Positions 1 to 9,118 of a DNA stretch of 64,000 nucleotides are shown here, in pieces. A program made the position numbers and the translations under genes. The notes below the pieces were generated by a model that worked only from the letters and a program-made list of their open reading frames with translations, was not told the origin of the DNA and did not search any database. This DNA comes from Pilimelia anulata (GTDB lineage Bacteria; Actinomycetota; Actinomycetes; Mycobacteriales; Micromonosporaceae). The first letter of the stretch is position 1; every line of letters begins with the position of its first letter. The stretch covers positions 558,001-622,000 of the forward strand of contig NZ_BMQB01000002.1 in the NCBI RefSeq assembly GCF_014647895.1, in the 5' to 3' direction.

Positions 1-325
1 CGAGGTTGGCCCGGGAGCGGTCGGTCCAGGCCCGGAAGCTGTCCAGGTGGTACGCCGACAGCGGCTCGCCGCCGCCCATCTTGGTGGCGATGACCACGTT
101 GGCGAGCGGGTGGTCCGCGAGGTACCGGCCGATCAGCCGCTCGCAGTGCCCCGCGCCGTACGTGTCGGCGGTGTCGATCAGCGTGACGCCGGCGTCGACG
201 GCCGCGGTGATCGTGGCGACGGCCCGGTCGTCGTCGACCGGCCCCCAGTCGCCACCGTGCTGCGAGGTGCCGATGCCGATCACGCTGACGTCGGTGGCCA
301 TCCGGGGTATCGCGCGCTTCTCCAC
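1..325 (-). CDS. Aldo/keto reductase, N-terminal part (runs off the window)
   Basis: This is the first 108 codons of an aldo/keto reductase, an NAD(P)H-dependent carbonyl reductase with a TIM-barrel fold. The AKR signature DTADTYG is visible; by family knowledge D51 and Y56 are catalytic, and K82 (in ATK) is the third catalytic residue. The substrate cannot be told. I chose the GTG at 325 because a TACGCT -10 box (332-337 on the plus strand) lies 6 bases before it, which fits a leaderless start; ATG at 301 is the alternative. The gene is divergent from the methyltransferase at 426 and its C-terminus lies outside the window. Confidence 0.85.
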   Translation of the reverse strand, partial: MEKRAIPRMATDVSVIGIGTSQHGGDWGPVDDDRAVATITAAVDAGVTLIDTADTYGAGHCERLIGRYLADHPLANVVIATKMGGGEPLSAYHLDSFRAWTDRSRANL

Positions 326-331
326 GCCCGC

Positions 332-337
332 AGCGTA
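332..337 (-). promoter_or_regulatory. -10 box for the aldo/keto reductase gene
   Basis: TACGCT on the minus strand ends 6 bases before the GTG start, so transcription would begin at or next to the start codon. No clear -35 box is seen. Confidence 0.45.
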
Positions 338-389
338 ACGGCTACAGGTTGCAGCGCGACGATAACTCTGGGTGACCATCGCGAGGAAG

Positions 390-409
390 TAATGTAAGAC
401 GTACGTACG
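390..409 (+). promoter_or_regulatory. Promoter region of the methyltransferase-deaminase operon
   Basis: TAATGT (390-395) is a plausible -10 box. A perfect 10-bp palindrome, CGTACGTACG (400-409), sits where transcription would start and could be a repressor site. A ribosome binding site AGGAG (415-419) precedes the ATG at 426 by 6 bases. Confidence 0.35.
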
Positions 410-425
410 GTTTCAGGAGCCGCCC

Positions 426-1229
426 ATGTGGGACCCCACGCTCTACCTCCAGTTCGCCGACCAGCGCTCGCGCCCGTTCGCCGAACTCCTCGCCCGGCTG
501 CCGCTCACCGACCCCCGGCGGATCGTCGACCTCGGCGCCGGCCCCGGCCACCTCACCGCCGAGCTGGCCCGCCGCTGGCCCGGTGCCGCGGTCAGCGGCG
601 TCGACGCCGACCCCGCGATGGTCGCCCGGGCCCGGGCCGACCACCCCGGCCTGGCCTTCGACCCCGGCGACGTGCGCACCTGGGAACCGCCCGCCGACCT
701 CGACCTGCTCGTCTGCCACGCCGTCCTCCAGTGGGTGCCCGGCCACGAGGAGCTGCTCGCCCGCTGGGCCCGCACGCTGCCGGCCGGCTGCTGGCTCGCC
801 GTCCAGGTGCCCGGCAGCCACGACGCCCCCGCGCACGTCGCGGTGCGCGCGGTCGCCGCGCTGCCGCGCTGGCGGGAGCGGCTCGCCGCCGTCGCCGTCC
901 GCCGCCCGGTCGCCGACCCGCTGGCGTACGCCCGGCTGCTGCACGCCGCCGGCGCCGCCGCCGACGCGTGGGAGACGACGTACGTGCACGTCCTGCCCGC
1001 CCCGGCCGACGCGCCGCACCCGGTGCTGACCTGGTTGGAGGGCACCGGCCTGCGCCCGGTCCGGGCCGCGCTCACCGACGACGCGGACTGGGCGGCGTAC
1101 CGGGCCGCGCTCGGCGAGCGGCTGGCCGCCGCGTACCCGGTCGAGGGCGGCGTGGTCCACTATCCGTTCCGCCGCGTCTTCATCGCCGCTCGCGTCGGCG
1201 GCGCCGCCACAGTGGAGGAGACCCCGTGA
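426..1229 (+). CDS. tam: Trans-aconitate 2-methyltransferase-like SAM methyltransferase
   Basis: The 267-residue protein is a class I SAM-dependent methyltransferase. The N-terminus (WDPTLYLQFADQRSRPF) matches the opening of Tam enzymes, and the SAM-binding motif I (VDLGAGPGH) is at about residues 37-45, followed by an acidic loop GVDAD. Tam methylates trans-aconitate, an off-pathway inhibitor of aconitase; the substrate here is inferred from similarity only. The ATG at 426 has AGGAG 6 bases upstream. The stop overlaps the start of the deaminase gene by 4 bases (GTGA), so the two are co-translated. Confidence 0.75.
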   Translation: MWDPTLYLQFADQRSRPFAELLARLPLTDPRRIVDLGAGPGHLTAELARRWPGAAVSGVDADPAMVARARADHPGLAFDPGDVRTWEPPADLDLLVCHAVLQWVPGHEELLARWARTLPAGCWLAVQVPGSHDAPAHVAVRAVAALPRWRERLAAVAVRRPVADPLAYARLLHAAGAAADAWETTYVHVLPAPADAPHPVLTWLEGTGLRPVRAALTDDADWAAYRAALGERLAAAYPVEGGVVHYPFRRVFIAARVGGAATVEETP

Positions 1230-2245
1230 CCGACCTCGCCGCGTTCATCGCCGGGCTGCCCAAGGCCGAGCTGCACGTCCACCACGTCGGCTCGGCCTCG
1301 CCCCGGATCGTCGCCGAGCTGGCCGCCCGGCACGAGGGCAGCACCCGGGTACCGGCCGACCCGGCGCTGCTCGCCGACTACTTCGCGTTCCGCGACTTCG
1401 CCCACTTCGTCCAGGTGTACCTGAGCGTCGTCGACCTGATCCGCGACGCCGAGGACGTGCGCACCCTCACCTACGAGGTCGCCCGCGACCTCGCCGCGCA
1501 GCGGGTCCGGTACGCCGAACTCACCCTCACCCCCTTCTCGCACGCGCACCGGGGCATCCCGGCGGCCGAGTACTGCGCCGCCGTCGAGGACGCCCGCCGG
1601 GCCGCCGAGGCCGAGCTGGGGCTGGTCCTGCGCTGGTGCTTCGACATCCCGGGCGGGCTCGAGGCGGAGGCGCCGCAGGCGACCCTGGACATCGCGCTGG
1701 ACCACCGGCCGGACGGGCTGATCAGCTTCGGGCTGGGCGGGCCGGAGGTGCCGCGGCCGCAGTTCGCGCCGTACTTCGACCGGGCCCGGGCCGAGGGGCT
1801 GCGCTCGGTACCGCACGCGGGCGAGACGAGCGGCCCGCAGTCCATCCGGGACGCCCTGGACCACCTGGGCGCCGAGCGGATCGGGCACGGGATCGACTGC
1901 GTGAAGGACGAGGAGCTGCTGGCGATCCTGCGGGATCGGCAGATCCCGTTGGAGGTCTGCCCGACGTCCAACGTGCGGACCCGGGCGGTGCCGGAGCTGG
2001 CGGCGCACCCGCTGCCGCGGATGGTCGAGGCGGGGCTGTTCGTCACGATCAACTCCGACGACCCGCCGATGTTCGGTACGACGCTGAACCGGGAGTACGG
2101 GATCGCGGCCGACCTGCTCGGGCTCGACGCGGCGGGGGTGACGGCGCTGGCGGGGAACGCGGTTCGCGCCTCGTTCCTGCCGGAGCCGGCGAAGCGTCTG
2201 CTGCTCGCCGAGCAGGCGGCTCACCTGGCGGCGCTCACGTCCTGA
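1226..2245 (+). CDS. Adenosine deaminase-family amidohydrolase (adenosine or aminodeoxyfutalosine deaminase)
   Basis: The 339-residue zinc hydrolase has the family metal ligands and catalytic residues: HVH (H17, H19), HAGE (H197, E200), GHG (H221) and SDD (D278, D279). Instead of the usual HLHLEG the first metal motif reads HVHHVGSAS. I recall this variant from a Streptomyces subgroup annotated as adenosine deaminase, part of which deaminates 6-aminodeoxyfutalosine in menaquinone synthesis. The sequence alone does not decide between the two. The GTG start lies inside the stop of the methyltransferase gene (GTGA), so the pair forms an operon, closed by a strong hairpin at 2303-2373. Confidence 0.8.
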   Translation: MTDLAAFIAGLPKAELHVHHVGSASPRIVAELAARHEGSTRVPADPALLADYFAFRDFAHFVQVYLSVVDLIRDAEDVRTLTYEVARDLAAQRVRYAELTLTPFSHAHRGIPAAEYCAAVEDARRAAEAELGLVLRWCFDIPGGLEAEAPQATLDIALDHRPDGLISFGLGGPEVPRPQFAPYFDRARAEGLRSVPHAGETSGPQSIRDALDHLGAERIGHGIDCVKDEELLAILRDRQIPLEVCPTSNVRTRAVPELAAHPLPRMVEAGLFVTINSDDPPMFGTTLNREYGIAADLLGLDAAGVTALAGNAVRASFLPEPAKRLLLAEQAAHLAALTS

Positions 2246-2561
2246 GGGACGGCGCTGCCGCGGCTGCTGTGGGCGCGGCGTGGGCGCGAGGGTGGGGTGG
2301 GCGCGGGAGGGGGCGGGTGCCCCGACAGGGGCGGTCAGGCTTGATCCCCTGCCGGGCACCCGCCCCCTCCCGCTTCACGCCGTGGCGCGCGTGCGGGTGG
2401 TCGGGCGTAGGGCTCTCGACCGGGAACTTGCGGTGCCGGCGATGTGCTGGCGCTGACGGGCGTGGTTGCAGCGTCGGGGTCCGCGCGTTGTCCAGCCGGT
2501 GGTCCGGGTGCTCCGGGTGGGGTGGCTCGGTGTCCGGGCTCGGGTGCTGAGGGGGCGGTGG
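2246..2561. other. Convergent intergenic region, G-rich
   Basis: The region separates the deaminase gene from the oppositely oriented lectin gene. It holds the terminator at 2303-2373. The rest (2374-2561) is G-rich, without a convincing gene or promoter. Confidence 0.6.
2303..2373. terminator. Bidirectional terminator hairpin
   Basis: Perfect 20-bp inverted repeat: arms 2303-2322 and 2354-2373. The 31-base loop contains a second short stem (CAGGGG/CCCCTG). It lies between convergent genes. There is no U-tract, as usual for high-GC actinobacteria. Confidence 0.8.
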
Positions 2562-4391
2562 TCAGGCGGGGGGTGTGGGGAGCCAGCGTTGGCTGCGGAA
2601 GTCGCGGTCTTCCTGGAGGGTCAGGAGGCGGGCGTCGCCGAAGCGGGCGCTGGCGATGCCCAGCACCAGGGGGGCCGCCGCCGACGTGACCGCCACGCCC
2701 GAGGGGGTGCGGCGCAGGCGCCACTGCTGGGCGCGCTCGCCGGCGCAGGGCGCGGTGACCAGGACCGCCCCCGCGACGGCGCCACCGCGGGGGGTCAGGC
2801 ACCGGCCGTCGGCGGCGACGAGCTGGACGGCCGTGCCGGCGGCGGGGCGCAGTTTCCAGGTCTGGGCAGCCAGGGTCTCGGCTCCGCCGAGCAGGACCGG
2901 GCCGCCCGGGCGGCCGGCGGCCAGTTCGGCCGCGCCGCCGGTCAGCGCGTCGACCAGGCCGGTGGCGCCGGTCGCCGGCGGGGCGGGGGCCGGCGGGACG
3001 CGCAGGGCCAGCGGGTCGGTGTGCGGGCGCAGGGTGCTGCCGCGCTCGGGAACCCAGACGCGGACGTCGTACTCGCGGTCGGCGCGCAGGCCGACCAGGC
3101 GGACCGCGGTGGCGGTCGTCGCGGCGATGGCCTTGCCGTCCACCAGGACCGTGTAGCGCACGCCGCGCGGGCCGGCGGGCCAGCTCAGGGTCGTGCCGGT
3201 GGGGCCGGTGTCGGCGGCGCGCACCGCGCGGCCCAGCGACGCCGTGGGGGTGGCGGTCGGCTCCGGCGCCGGGGTCCGCGGGCGGGCCGCCGCGCCCGCG
3301 GAGCCGGTGGGGGCCGGGCCCGGCGGCGGGGACGGCAGGGTCGGGGCGGGGGTCGGGCGCGGCGTGCTCGCCGGGCCCGCCGGTATCGGGGCGGCGCCGG
3401 CGGCGGCGTCGCGGACGACGAACGCGCTGCCGGCCACGTCGCCGGCCGCGCCCGTCGCGGTCAGGACGGCGGTGAGCTGGCGGGCCGCGACCGGGGCGCC
3501 CCAGCAGCCGGCGTCCACCCGGCCGTACGCCGGGCCGCGCTTGTCCGCGTCCGCCGCGGCGGTGGCGATGCTGCAGTACGTGTGCGCGTCGGCGAACAGC
3601 AGGTACTTGCGGTCGGTGCGGTCGTAGCCGGCGGCGCGCAGCGCGGCCACGGTCCGGGTGAACGTGCGCAGGGCGCCGGCCGGCAGCGCGACCTCGCGCA
3701 CGTCCAGCCGGCAGTCGCCGGTGGTCACGAAGCGGACCGGGCCGCTGTCGGCGGCCTCCCGGACCCGGCTCTGCGCGGCCAGCCCCCACGCCCGGAACGA
3801 CTCCCGGTACCGGGCGAACCGGCTGCTGCCCTCGTACGCGTACAGCACCTGCACCCGGCGGCCGGCGCGCCCGTCGTCGCGGCAGGCCAGCCCGTCGCGC
3901 AGGCCGAACGCGCCATCACTGGCCAGGCCCGGCGCGGCGTCGTCGGGGGCGAGCGCGCCGACCTCGGCGAGCAGCTCGCGGGCCCGCGGCGGGGGCGCGT
4001 CGTCGCGGGCCGGCAGGGCCGGCACCGGCGCGGCCGGGCGGATCGGCGGGACCGTCCCGGCGGGGTCGACGCCCGGCGGCGCGGGGTCGGGGCCGGCGGT
4101 GCACGTCCGGCGGTCGGTGACCTCGTAGCCGCCGACGCACGGGGCGCGCTCGCCGGCCGGGGTCAGCTCGCGGTACACCAGGCCCAGTCGGGGGTTGTCC
4201 GGCGGCGCGGCGCCGACCGGCCGCGGCGGCGCGGTCCGCACGCCGAGCAGGTCGGGGGCGACGGCGAGGGTGACGGCGAAGCCCAGGACGGTGCCGATGA
4301 CCACCAGCCGGCCGTGGTGCCGGCGGCGGCGGGCCCGCCGGACCGGGCGGCGGGGACGGACCGACGGTGGCGCCACCTGCCGAACGGGCAC
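2562..4391 (-). CDS. Secreted or membrane-anchored protein: degenerate zincin-like domain, Fn3, ricin-type lectin
   Basis: The protein has 609 residues. The N-terminus is Arg-rich followed by one hydrophobic segment (about 28-48), so it is exported or anchored. Residues about 165-310 resemble a secreted actinobacterial family I recall as carrying a zinc-protease HExxH motif after an AGCWG stretch. Here the matching stretch reads AARQLTAVL, with no HExxH, so the domain is probably not a protease. A Pro/Thr-rich linker follows, then an Fn3-like domain (about 385-460) and a ricin-type beta-trefoil with three QxW motifs (QTW, QQW, QRW at 601-603), which suggests sugar binding. The GTG start has GGGGAGG upstream. 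A weak -10 (TAATGT, 4552-4557 on the plus strand) suggests its own promoter downstream of the two-component genes. Confidence 0.65.
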   Translation of the reverse strand: MPVRQVAPPSVRPRRPVRRARRRRHHGRLVVIGTVLGFAVTLAVAPDLLGVRTAPPRPVGAAPPDNPRLGLVYRELTPAGERAPCVGGYEVTDRRTCTAGPDPAPPGVDPAGTVPPIRPAAPVPALPARDDAPPPRARELLAEVGALAPDDAAPGLASDGAFGLRDGLACRDDGRAGRRVQVLYAYEGSSRFARYRESFRAWGLAAQSRVREAADSGPVRFVTTGDCRLDVREVALPAGALRTFTRTVAALRAAGYDRTDRKYLLFADAHTYCSIATAAADADKRGPAYGRVDAGCWGAPVAARQLTAVLTATGAAGDVAGSAFVVRDAAAGAAPIPAGPASTPRPTPAPTLPSPPPGPAPTGSAGAAARPRTPAPEPTATPTASLGRAVRAADTGPTGTTLSWPAGPRGVRYTVLVDGKAIAATTATAVRLVGLRADREYDVRVWVPERGSTLRPHTDPLALRVPPAPAPPATGATGLVDALTGGAAELAAGRPGGPVLLGGAETLAAQTWKLRPAAGTAVQLVAADGRCLTPRGGAVAGAVLVTAPCAGERAQQWRLRRTPSGVAVTSAAAPLVLGIASARFGDARLLTLQEDRDFRSQRWLPTPPA

Positions 4392-4637
4392 GACGACCGG
4401 ACCTCCCCGACTCCGAAGGGTGTGCGCGCGGCGGGGCGGGTGCTGTGGGGGCTGCCTCGCCCCACCGCGCGCGGAGGCTCATTCCGGACCGGCAATCTGG
4501 GGGATGCACTGCGGGCCTGCGTCCGGAAGGAACCGGATGGGATTGAACCGAACATTAGTCAGCCCGTCCGGCGACCGGAACACTCTTAACCCTGGCCTAA
4601 GGAAATCTTGCGCCGGGCGCATGGTGGCGCGGCCGGG

Positions 4638-6047
4638 TCAGCCCCGCCGCTGCCGCGCCCACAGGGTGCCGCCGGGCTCGCCGGCCAGCCGCCCGACCAG
4701 GCCGAACCGGTTCGGCACCGGGGCCGCCGCCTCGGCGTCGCGGAACAGCATCACCACGCTCGCCCCGCCGAGCCGGGCCCGGTCCACACTGACCGAACCG
4801 GCCGCCGCGAGCGTCGCCCGGCGGGCGATGTCCAGGCCCAGCCCGGTCGAGCCGGTGTCGCTGGCGCCGCGGCGCAGCGCCCGGTCCGGGTCGGCGATGC
4901 CGGGGCCGCCGTCGTCCACCCGGACGGCCACGTACCCGTCCCGGCGGGACACCGCGACCTCGAACGGCGTGCCCTGCGCGGTGTACCGGAACACGTTGCC
5001 CAGCACGGCGTCCAGCGCCGCGACCAGCTCGGTCCGGGACACCCGCACCGGCGCCGGCCGCTGCGTGCCCTGCACCGCGCACGGGCGCTCCTGGTCGCCG
5101 GCGACCGCGGACCAGAACGTCATCCGGTCCCGCACCACCTCGCTGGCGTCGCAGAACTGGTCGTCCCGGCGCGGCTCGTCGGCGACCACCTGCCGGGTGG
5201 TCCGGATCAGGACGTCGATCTCCTGCTCCAGCGTCGCCACCGCCTGCCGGATCCGGCGCAGCGTGCGCCGCCGGTCGGCCTCCTCCTCGGTGCCGAGGAA
5301 CAGCTCGCCGGTGTCCAGCGAGTTGCCCACCGGCTCGTCGCCGACCAGGGTGTCCGCGTCCAGCCGCAGCACGGTCAGCGGGGTGCGCAGCCGGTGCGAC
5401 AGGTCGGCCACCAGCTCGCGCTCGTTGGTCCGGGACTGGGCCAGCCGGTCCGCCATCCGGTTGAACGCCCCGCACGCCTCCGCCAGCTCGCGCGGCCCGG
5501 TCGGGGCCACCCGGGCGGCCAGGTTCCCGTCGCCGATGGCCAGCGCGGCCGCGCGTAGCGCGCGGGTCGGCCGGGTCACCCGGCGGGCGAGCAGGTCGCC
5601 GGCGTACACGTACCCGCCGAGCAGCGCGAGCACGGCCAGCCCGATCAGCCAGTCCCGCGGCCCGCCCGCGGCCAGCCGGTCGGCCGGTACGAACGCCTCG
5701 ACCACCGCGGTCCGCTCGCCGACCCGGACGGGCAGCAGGTGCACCGCGCCGTCGGTCACGTCCACGACCAGCGGGTCCTCGCCGCCGGCCGCCCGCTCCA
5801 ACAGCTCGCCGGTGGCCCGGGCGCCCTCGACCGCCCGGTCGTCGTACCGGTGCAGCCACACGCCGTCACCGGCGCGCAGCAGCGCGTCGGTGATCGCGGC
5901 GTCCGACGTGGTGGCCCGCAGCGCCCCGGCGACCCCGGCGGCCCGCGCGCCGGCGTCGCCCAGCGCGGACGTGCGCACGCCGTGGTCGACGAGCAGCACC
6001 ACCGGGACGACGGTGGCCAGCGCCGTGACCGCGCCGAGGGCCAGCAT
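4638..6047 (-). CDS. Two-component sensor histidine kinase
   Basis: This membrane kinase of about 469 residues probably signals to the response regulator encoded 20 bases upstream. Order of parts: TM1 (about 1-22), an extracytoplasmic sensor loop, TM2 (about 131-150), HAMP linker, HisKA dimerisation domain with the phospho-acceptor near H218 in DLSHRLRTPL, then an HATPase domain with VDDGGPGI and GSTGLGLDI glycine boxes. The start is uncertain: the ATG at 6047 lies inside the hydrophobic segment and no GTG or TTG is found upstream in frame, so a rare start may be used a few codons earlier. The signal sensed is unknown. Confidence 0.85.
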   Translation of the reverse strand: MLALGAVTALATVVPVVLLVDHGVRTSALGDAGARAAGVAGALRATTSDAAITDALLRAGDGVWLHRYDDRAVEGARATGELLERAAGGEDPLVVDVTDGAVHLLPVRVGERTAVVEAFVPADRLAAGGPRDWLIGLAVLALLGGYVYAGDLLARRVTRPTRALRAAALAIGDGNLAARVAPTGPRELAEACGAFNRMADRLAQSRTNERELVADLSHRLRTPLTVLRLDADTLVGDEPVGNSLDTGELFLGTEEEADRRRTLRRIRQAVATLEQEIDVLIRTTRQVVADEPRRDDQFCDASEVVRDRMTFWSAVAGDQERPCAVQGTQRPAPVRVSRTELVAALDAVLGNVFRYTAQGTPFEVAVSRRDGYVAVRVDDGGPGIADPDRALRRGASDTGSTGLGLDIARRATLAAAGSVSVDRARLGGASVVMLFRDAEAAAPVPNRFGLVGRLAGEPGGTLWARQRRG

Positions 6048-6067
6048 GGCCGCGGCGACGGTCAGCC

Positions 6068-6754
6068 TCAGGCCGGCGCCACCAACCGAAAGCCCACCCC
6101 CCGCACGGTGTGCAGGAACCGGGGCTTGGCCGCGGACTCGCCCAGTTTCCGGCGGAGCCAGTACAGGTGGACGTCGATCGTCTGGTCCTCGCCGAGTGAC
6201 GGCTGGCGCCATACTTCCTCCAGCAACTCCCGCCGCGACACCACCTGGCCGGGGCGGGCGGCCAGGTACGCGAGCAGGTCGAACTCCTTGCGGGTGAGTT
6301 GAAGCGGCTCCCCGTCGAGCGCGGCCAGCCGCTGGCCGACGTCCACGTGCAGCGGCCCGATGCGGTGGCTGGTGGGGGACTGCCGGGTGGTCCGCCCGGC
6401 GCGGCGCAGGACGGACGTGATCCGCGCCTCCAGGTGCGCCGCCGTGAACGGCTTGACCATGTAGTCGTCGGCGCCGGCCCGCAGCAGCCGCACGATGGCC
6501 TGCTCGTCGTCGCGGGCGGTGGCGATGATGATCGGTACGTCGGTGACCCCGCGCAGCATCCGCAGCGCGTCGGAGCCGTCCAGGTCGGGCAGGCCCAGGT
6601 CGAGGACGACCAGGTCCGGCGCCCCGCCCGCGACGCGCCGCAGCGCCTCCAGCGCGGTGCCGACGGCGTGCACGGCGTGGCCGCGGTCGGTCAACGACCG
6701 CTGCATCGCGCCGCGCACGACGTGATCGTCCTCGACGAGAAGTAGCGAGGCCAT
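6068..6754 (-). CDS. OmpR-family response regulator
   Basis: The 228-residue regulator has a receiver domain with acidic pocket D9/D10, phospho-acceptor D52 in VLDLGLP, T79 and K101 in VKPF, followed by a winged-helix OmpR-type DNA-binding domain (about 130-228, ending [10 protein letters not shown]). It is the likely partner of the kinase downstream. The ATG at 6754 is preceded by a TACGGT -10 box only 6 bases away, so the mRNA is probably leaderless; no Shine-Dalgarno sequence is seen. It is divergent from thrS. The regulon is unknown. Confidence 0.93.
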   Translation of the reverse strand: MASLLLVEDDHVVRGAMQRSLTDRGHAVHAVGTALEALRRVAGGAPDLVVLDLGLPDLDGSDALRMLRGVTDVPIIIATARDDEQAIVRLLRAGADDYMVKPFTAAHLEARITSVLRRAGRTTRQSPTSHRIGPLHVDVGQRLAALDGEPLQLTRKEFDLLAYLAARPGQVVSRRELLEEVWRQPSLGEDQTIDVHLYWLRRKLGESAAKPRFLHTVRGVGFRLVAPA

Positions 6755-6760
6755 GCAAGC

Positions 6761-6766
6761 ACCGTA
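6761..6766 (-). promoter_or_regulatory. -10 box of the two-component operon (leaderless)
   Basis: TACGGT on the minus strand ends 6 bases before the ATG of the response regulator. Confidence 0.5.
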
Positions 6767-6959
6767 GTGCCTCGACGGCCCCGTGCAGACCCCCCGATGA
6801 GCCGGAACCCGGGACCCGCTCGTGGTGAATGGGTGCGAATGTGTCGATCTTCGGTCGGCCGGGCGGCGCGCCTCGCCGATCCGCCCGGCCGGGGTGCGGC
6901 CCGGATCGCCCCGACCCGCCCGGCGCCGGTACTCGTGCGACCGCGGCCGGGGCGGCCGA

Positions 6960-6965
6960 TAGCAT
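6960..6965 (+). promoter_or_regulatory. Probable -10 box of thrS
   Basis: TAGCAT fits the actinobacterial TANNNT pattern. It would give a leader of about 70 bases. I see no T-box stem or specifier loop in this leader. Confidence 0.4.
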
Positions 6966-7042
6966 CGGGGGGCGGTGCACGCCCTCGTGCGCCGGCCGCG
7001 CCGGCGGACCGGCCGGCGTCCGTCGCACACCGAGGAGTCGTC

Positions 7043-9118
7043 GTGTCCCCAGCCGCGCAGCCGACCGTACCGCCCGCCGACGCACCCGTCGTCGTGCCGG
7101 CCGGTACGACCGGCGCCGACGCGGTCGCCGCGGCGGGCCTGCCCCTGCACGGCGCCCGCGCCGTCGTGGTCGTCCGGGACACCGACGGCACCCTGCGCGA
7201 CCTCGACTGGACCCCGGAGGCCGACGCCACCGTCACCCCGGTCCGGATCGACGAGCCGGCCGGGCTGGACGTGCTGCGCCACTCCACCGCGCACGTGCTC
7301 GCCCAGGCCGTGCAGGACCTGTTCGGCGAGGCCCGGCTGGGCATCGGCCCGCCGATCCGGGACGGCTTCTACTACGACTTCGACGTGCCCACCCCGTTCA
7401 CCCCCGAGGACCTGCGCCGGCTGGAGAAGCGGATGCAGGAGATCATCAAGGCGGGGCAGCGGTTCCGCCGGCGCCGGTTCGACTCGCTGGAGGCGGCCCG
7501 GGCCGAGCTGGCGGACGAGCCGTACAAGCTCGAACTGGTCGACCTCAAGGGCGACGTCGACGACGCCGAGGTGATGGAGGTCGGCGGCGGCGAGCTGACC
7601 ATCTACGACAACCTGGACGCCAAGTCCGGCGAGCGCTGCTGGGGCGACCTGTGCCGCGGCCCGCACCTGCCGTCGACCAAGCTGATCGGGGCGTTCGCGC
7701 TGACCCGCAGCGCCGCCGCCTACTGGCGGGGGAGCGAGAAGAACCCGCAGCTCCAGCGCGTGTACGGCACCGCCTGGCCGACCCGGGACGCGCTCAAGGC
7801 GTACCAGCAGCTCCTCGCCGAGGCCGCCCGGCGCGACCACCGCAAGCTGGGCAGCGACCTCGACCTGTTCTCCTTCCCCGACGAGATCGGCTCCGGCCTG
7901 CCGGTGTTCCACCCCAAGGGCGGGGTGATCCGGCGGGAGCTGGAGAACTACTCGCGGGAGGCGCACGAGCGCGCCGGGTACTCGTTCGTCAACACCCCGC
8001 ACGTCACCAAGGGCAGCCTGTTCGAGGCGTCCGGCCACCTCCAGTGGTACGCCGACGGCATGTACCCGCCCATGGAGGTCGAGGGCGCCGAGTACTACCT
8101 CAAGCCGATGAACTGCCCGTTCCACAGCCTGATCTTCCGGTCCCGCGGGCGGTCGTACCGGGAGCTGCCGCTGCGGCTGTTCGAGTTCGGCACCGTGTAC
8201 CGGTACGAGAAGTCCGGGGTCGTGCACGGCCTCACCCGGGTGCGCGGGCTGACCATGGACGACGCCCACCTGTACTGCACCCCCGAGCAGCTCCGCGACG
8301 AGCTGGCCGGCACCCTGCGCTTCATCCTCGACCTGCTGGCCGCGTACGGCCTGGACGACTTCTACCTCGAACTGTCCACCAAGGACCCGGAGAAGTACGT
8401 CGGCGACGACGCCCAGTGGGAGATCGCCACCGACACGCTGCGCGAGGTCGCCGAGGCGTCCGGCCTGGAGCTGGTCCCCGACCCGGGCGGCGCGGCGTTC
8501 TACGGGCCGAAGATCTCCGTCCAGGCCCGCGACGCGATCGGCCGGACCTGGCAGATGTCGACCGTCCAGCTCGACTTCAACACCCCCGAGCGGCTGGACC
8601 TGGAGTACCAGGCCGCCGACGGCACCCGGCAGCGGCCGATCATGATCCACCGGGCGCTGTTCGGCTCCATCGAGCGGTTCTTCGGCATCCTCACCGAGCA
8701 CTACGCCGGCGCCTTCCCGGCCTGGCTGGCGCCGGTGCAGGTGGTGGGCATCCCGATCCGGGACGACCACGCGCCGTACCTGGCCGAGTTCGCCGCCCGC
8801 CTGCGCGAGCAGGGCATCCGGGCCGAGGTGGACACCGGCGACGACCGGATGCAGAAGAAGATCCGGACCGCCCAGCAGCAGAAGATCCCGTTCATGGCGA
8901 TCGCGGGCGAGGAGGACGTCGCCGCCGGGACCGTGTCGTTCCGGTACCGGGACGGCTCCCAGCGCAACGGCGTCCCGCTCGACGACGCGGTCGCCCACGT
9001 CGTCGAGGTGGTCCGCTCCCGGGTCAACACCGGCCCGGCGGCCCCAGCCGATCCCGTACCGGCCGAGCCCGAACCGGCCGGGTCCGCCGCCGGGGCGAGC
9101 GGCGCCGGTGTGGCATGA
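7043..9118 (+). CDS. thrS: Threonyl-tRNA synthetase
   Basis: ThrRS charges tRNA-Thr in the cytoplasm. The 691-residue protein has an N-terminal TGS domain (about 1-65), an editing domain opening with HSTAH, the class II catalytic core with zinc-binding Cys in MNCPFH, the motif [11 protein letters not shown], and a C-terminal anticodon-binding domain. A Pro/Ala-rich tail of about 30 residues extends beyond the usual end. The GTG at 7043 was chosen over an upstream ATG because GAGGAG (7032-7037) sits 5 bases before it and the TGS domain begins shortly after. The stop overlaps the HIT gene (ATGA). The same thrS-HIT-pgsA-acyltransferase-pimA order is known in mycobacteria, but here two genes intervene after the HIT gene. 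Confidence 0.97.
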   Translation: MSPAAQPTVPPADAPVVVPAGTTGADAVAAAGLPLHGARAVVVVRDTDGTLRDLDWTPEADATVTPVRIDEPAGLDVLRHSTAHVLAQAVQDLFGEARLGIGPPIRDGFYYDFDVPTPFTPEDLRRLEKRMQEIIKAGQRFRRRRFDSLEAARAELADEPYKLELVDLKGDVDDAEVMEVGGGELTIYDNLDAKSGERCWGDLCRGPHLPSTKLIGAFALTRSAAAYWRGSEKNPQLQRVYGTAWPTRDALKAYQQLLAEAARRDHRKLGSDLDLFSFPDEIGSGLPVFHPKGGVIRRELENYSREAHERAGYSFVNTPHVTKGSLFEASGHLQWYADGMYPPMEVEGAEYYLKPMNCPFHSLIFRSRGRSYRELPLRLFEFGTVYRYEKSGVVHGLTRVRGLTMDDAHLYCTPEQLRDELAGTLRFILDLLAAYGLDDFYLELSTKDPEKYVGDDAQWEIATDTLREVAEASGLELVPDPGGAAFYGPKISVQARDAIGRTWQMSTVQLDFNTPERLDLEYQAADGTRQRPIMIHRALFGSIERFFGILTEHYAGAFPAWLAPVQVVGIPIRDDHAPYLAEFAARLREQGIRAEVDTGDDRMQKKIRTAQQQKIPFMAIAGEEDVAAGTVSFRYRDGSQRNGVPLDDAVAHVVEVVRSRVNTGPAAPADPVPAEPEPAGSAAGASGAGVA

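Noticed and set aside
428..2245. A 605-codon open frame joining the methyltransferase region to the deaminase
   Set aside because: Before 1226 it is a shifted frame of the methyltransferase gene with Arg/Pro-rich nonsense; the deaminase starts at GTG 1226.
2335..3789. Long minus-strand frame inside the lectin gene
   Set aside because: Arg/Pro/Gly-rich shadow of the gene in another frame, typical for high-GC DNA.
6966..7042. T-box riboswitch before thrS
   Set aside because: The leader is short and shows no T-box sequence or specifier stem.
6068..8998. A 976-codon minus-strand frame ending in the response regulator
   Set aside because: The part beyond 6754 is the antisense of thrS and has no protein features; the regulator starts at ATG 6754.
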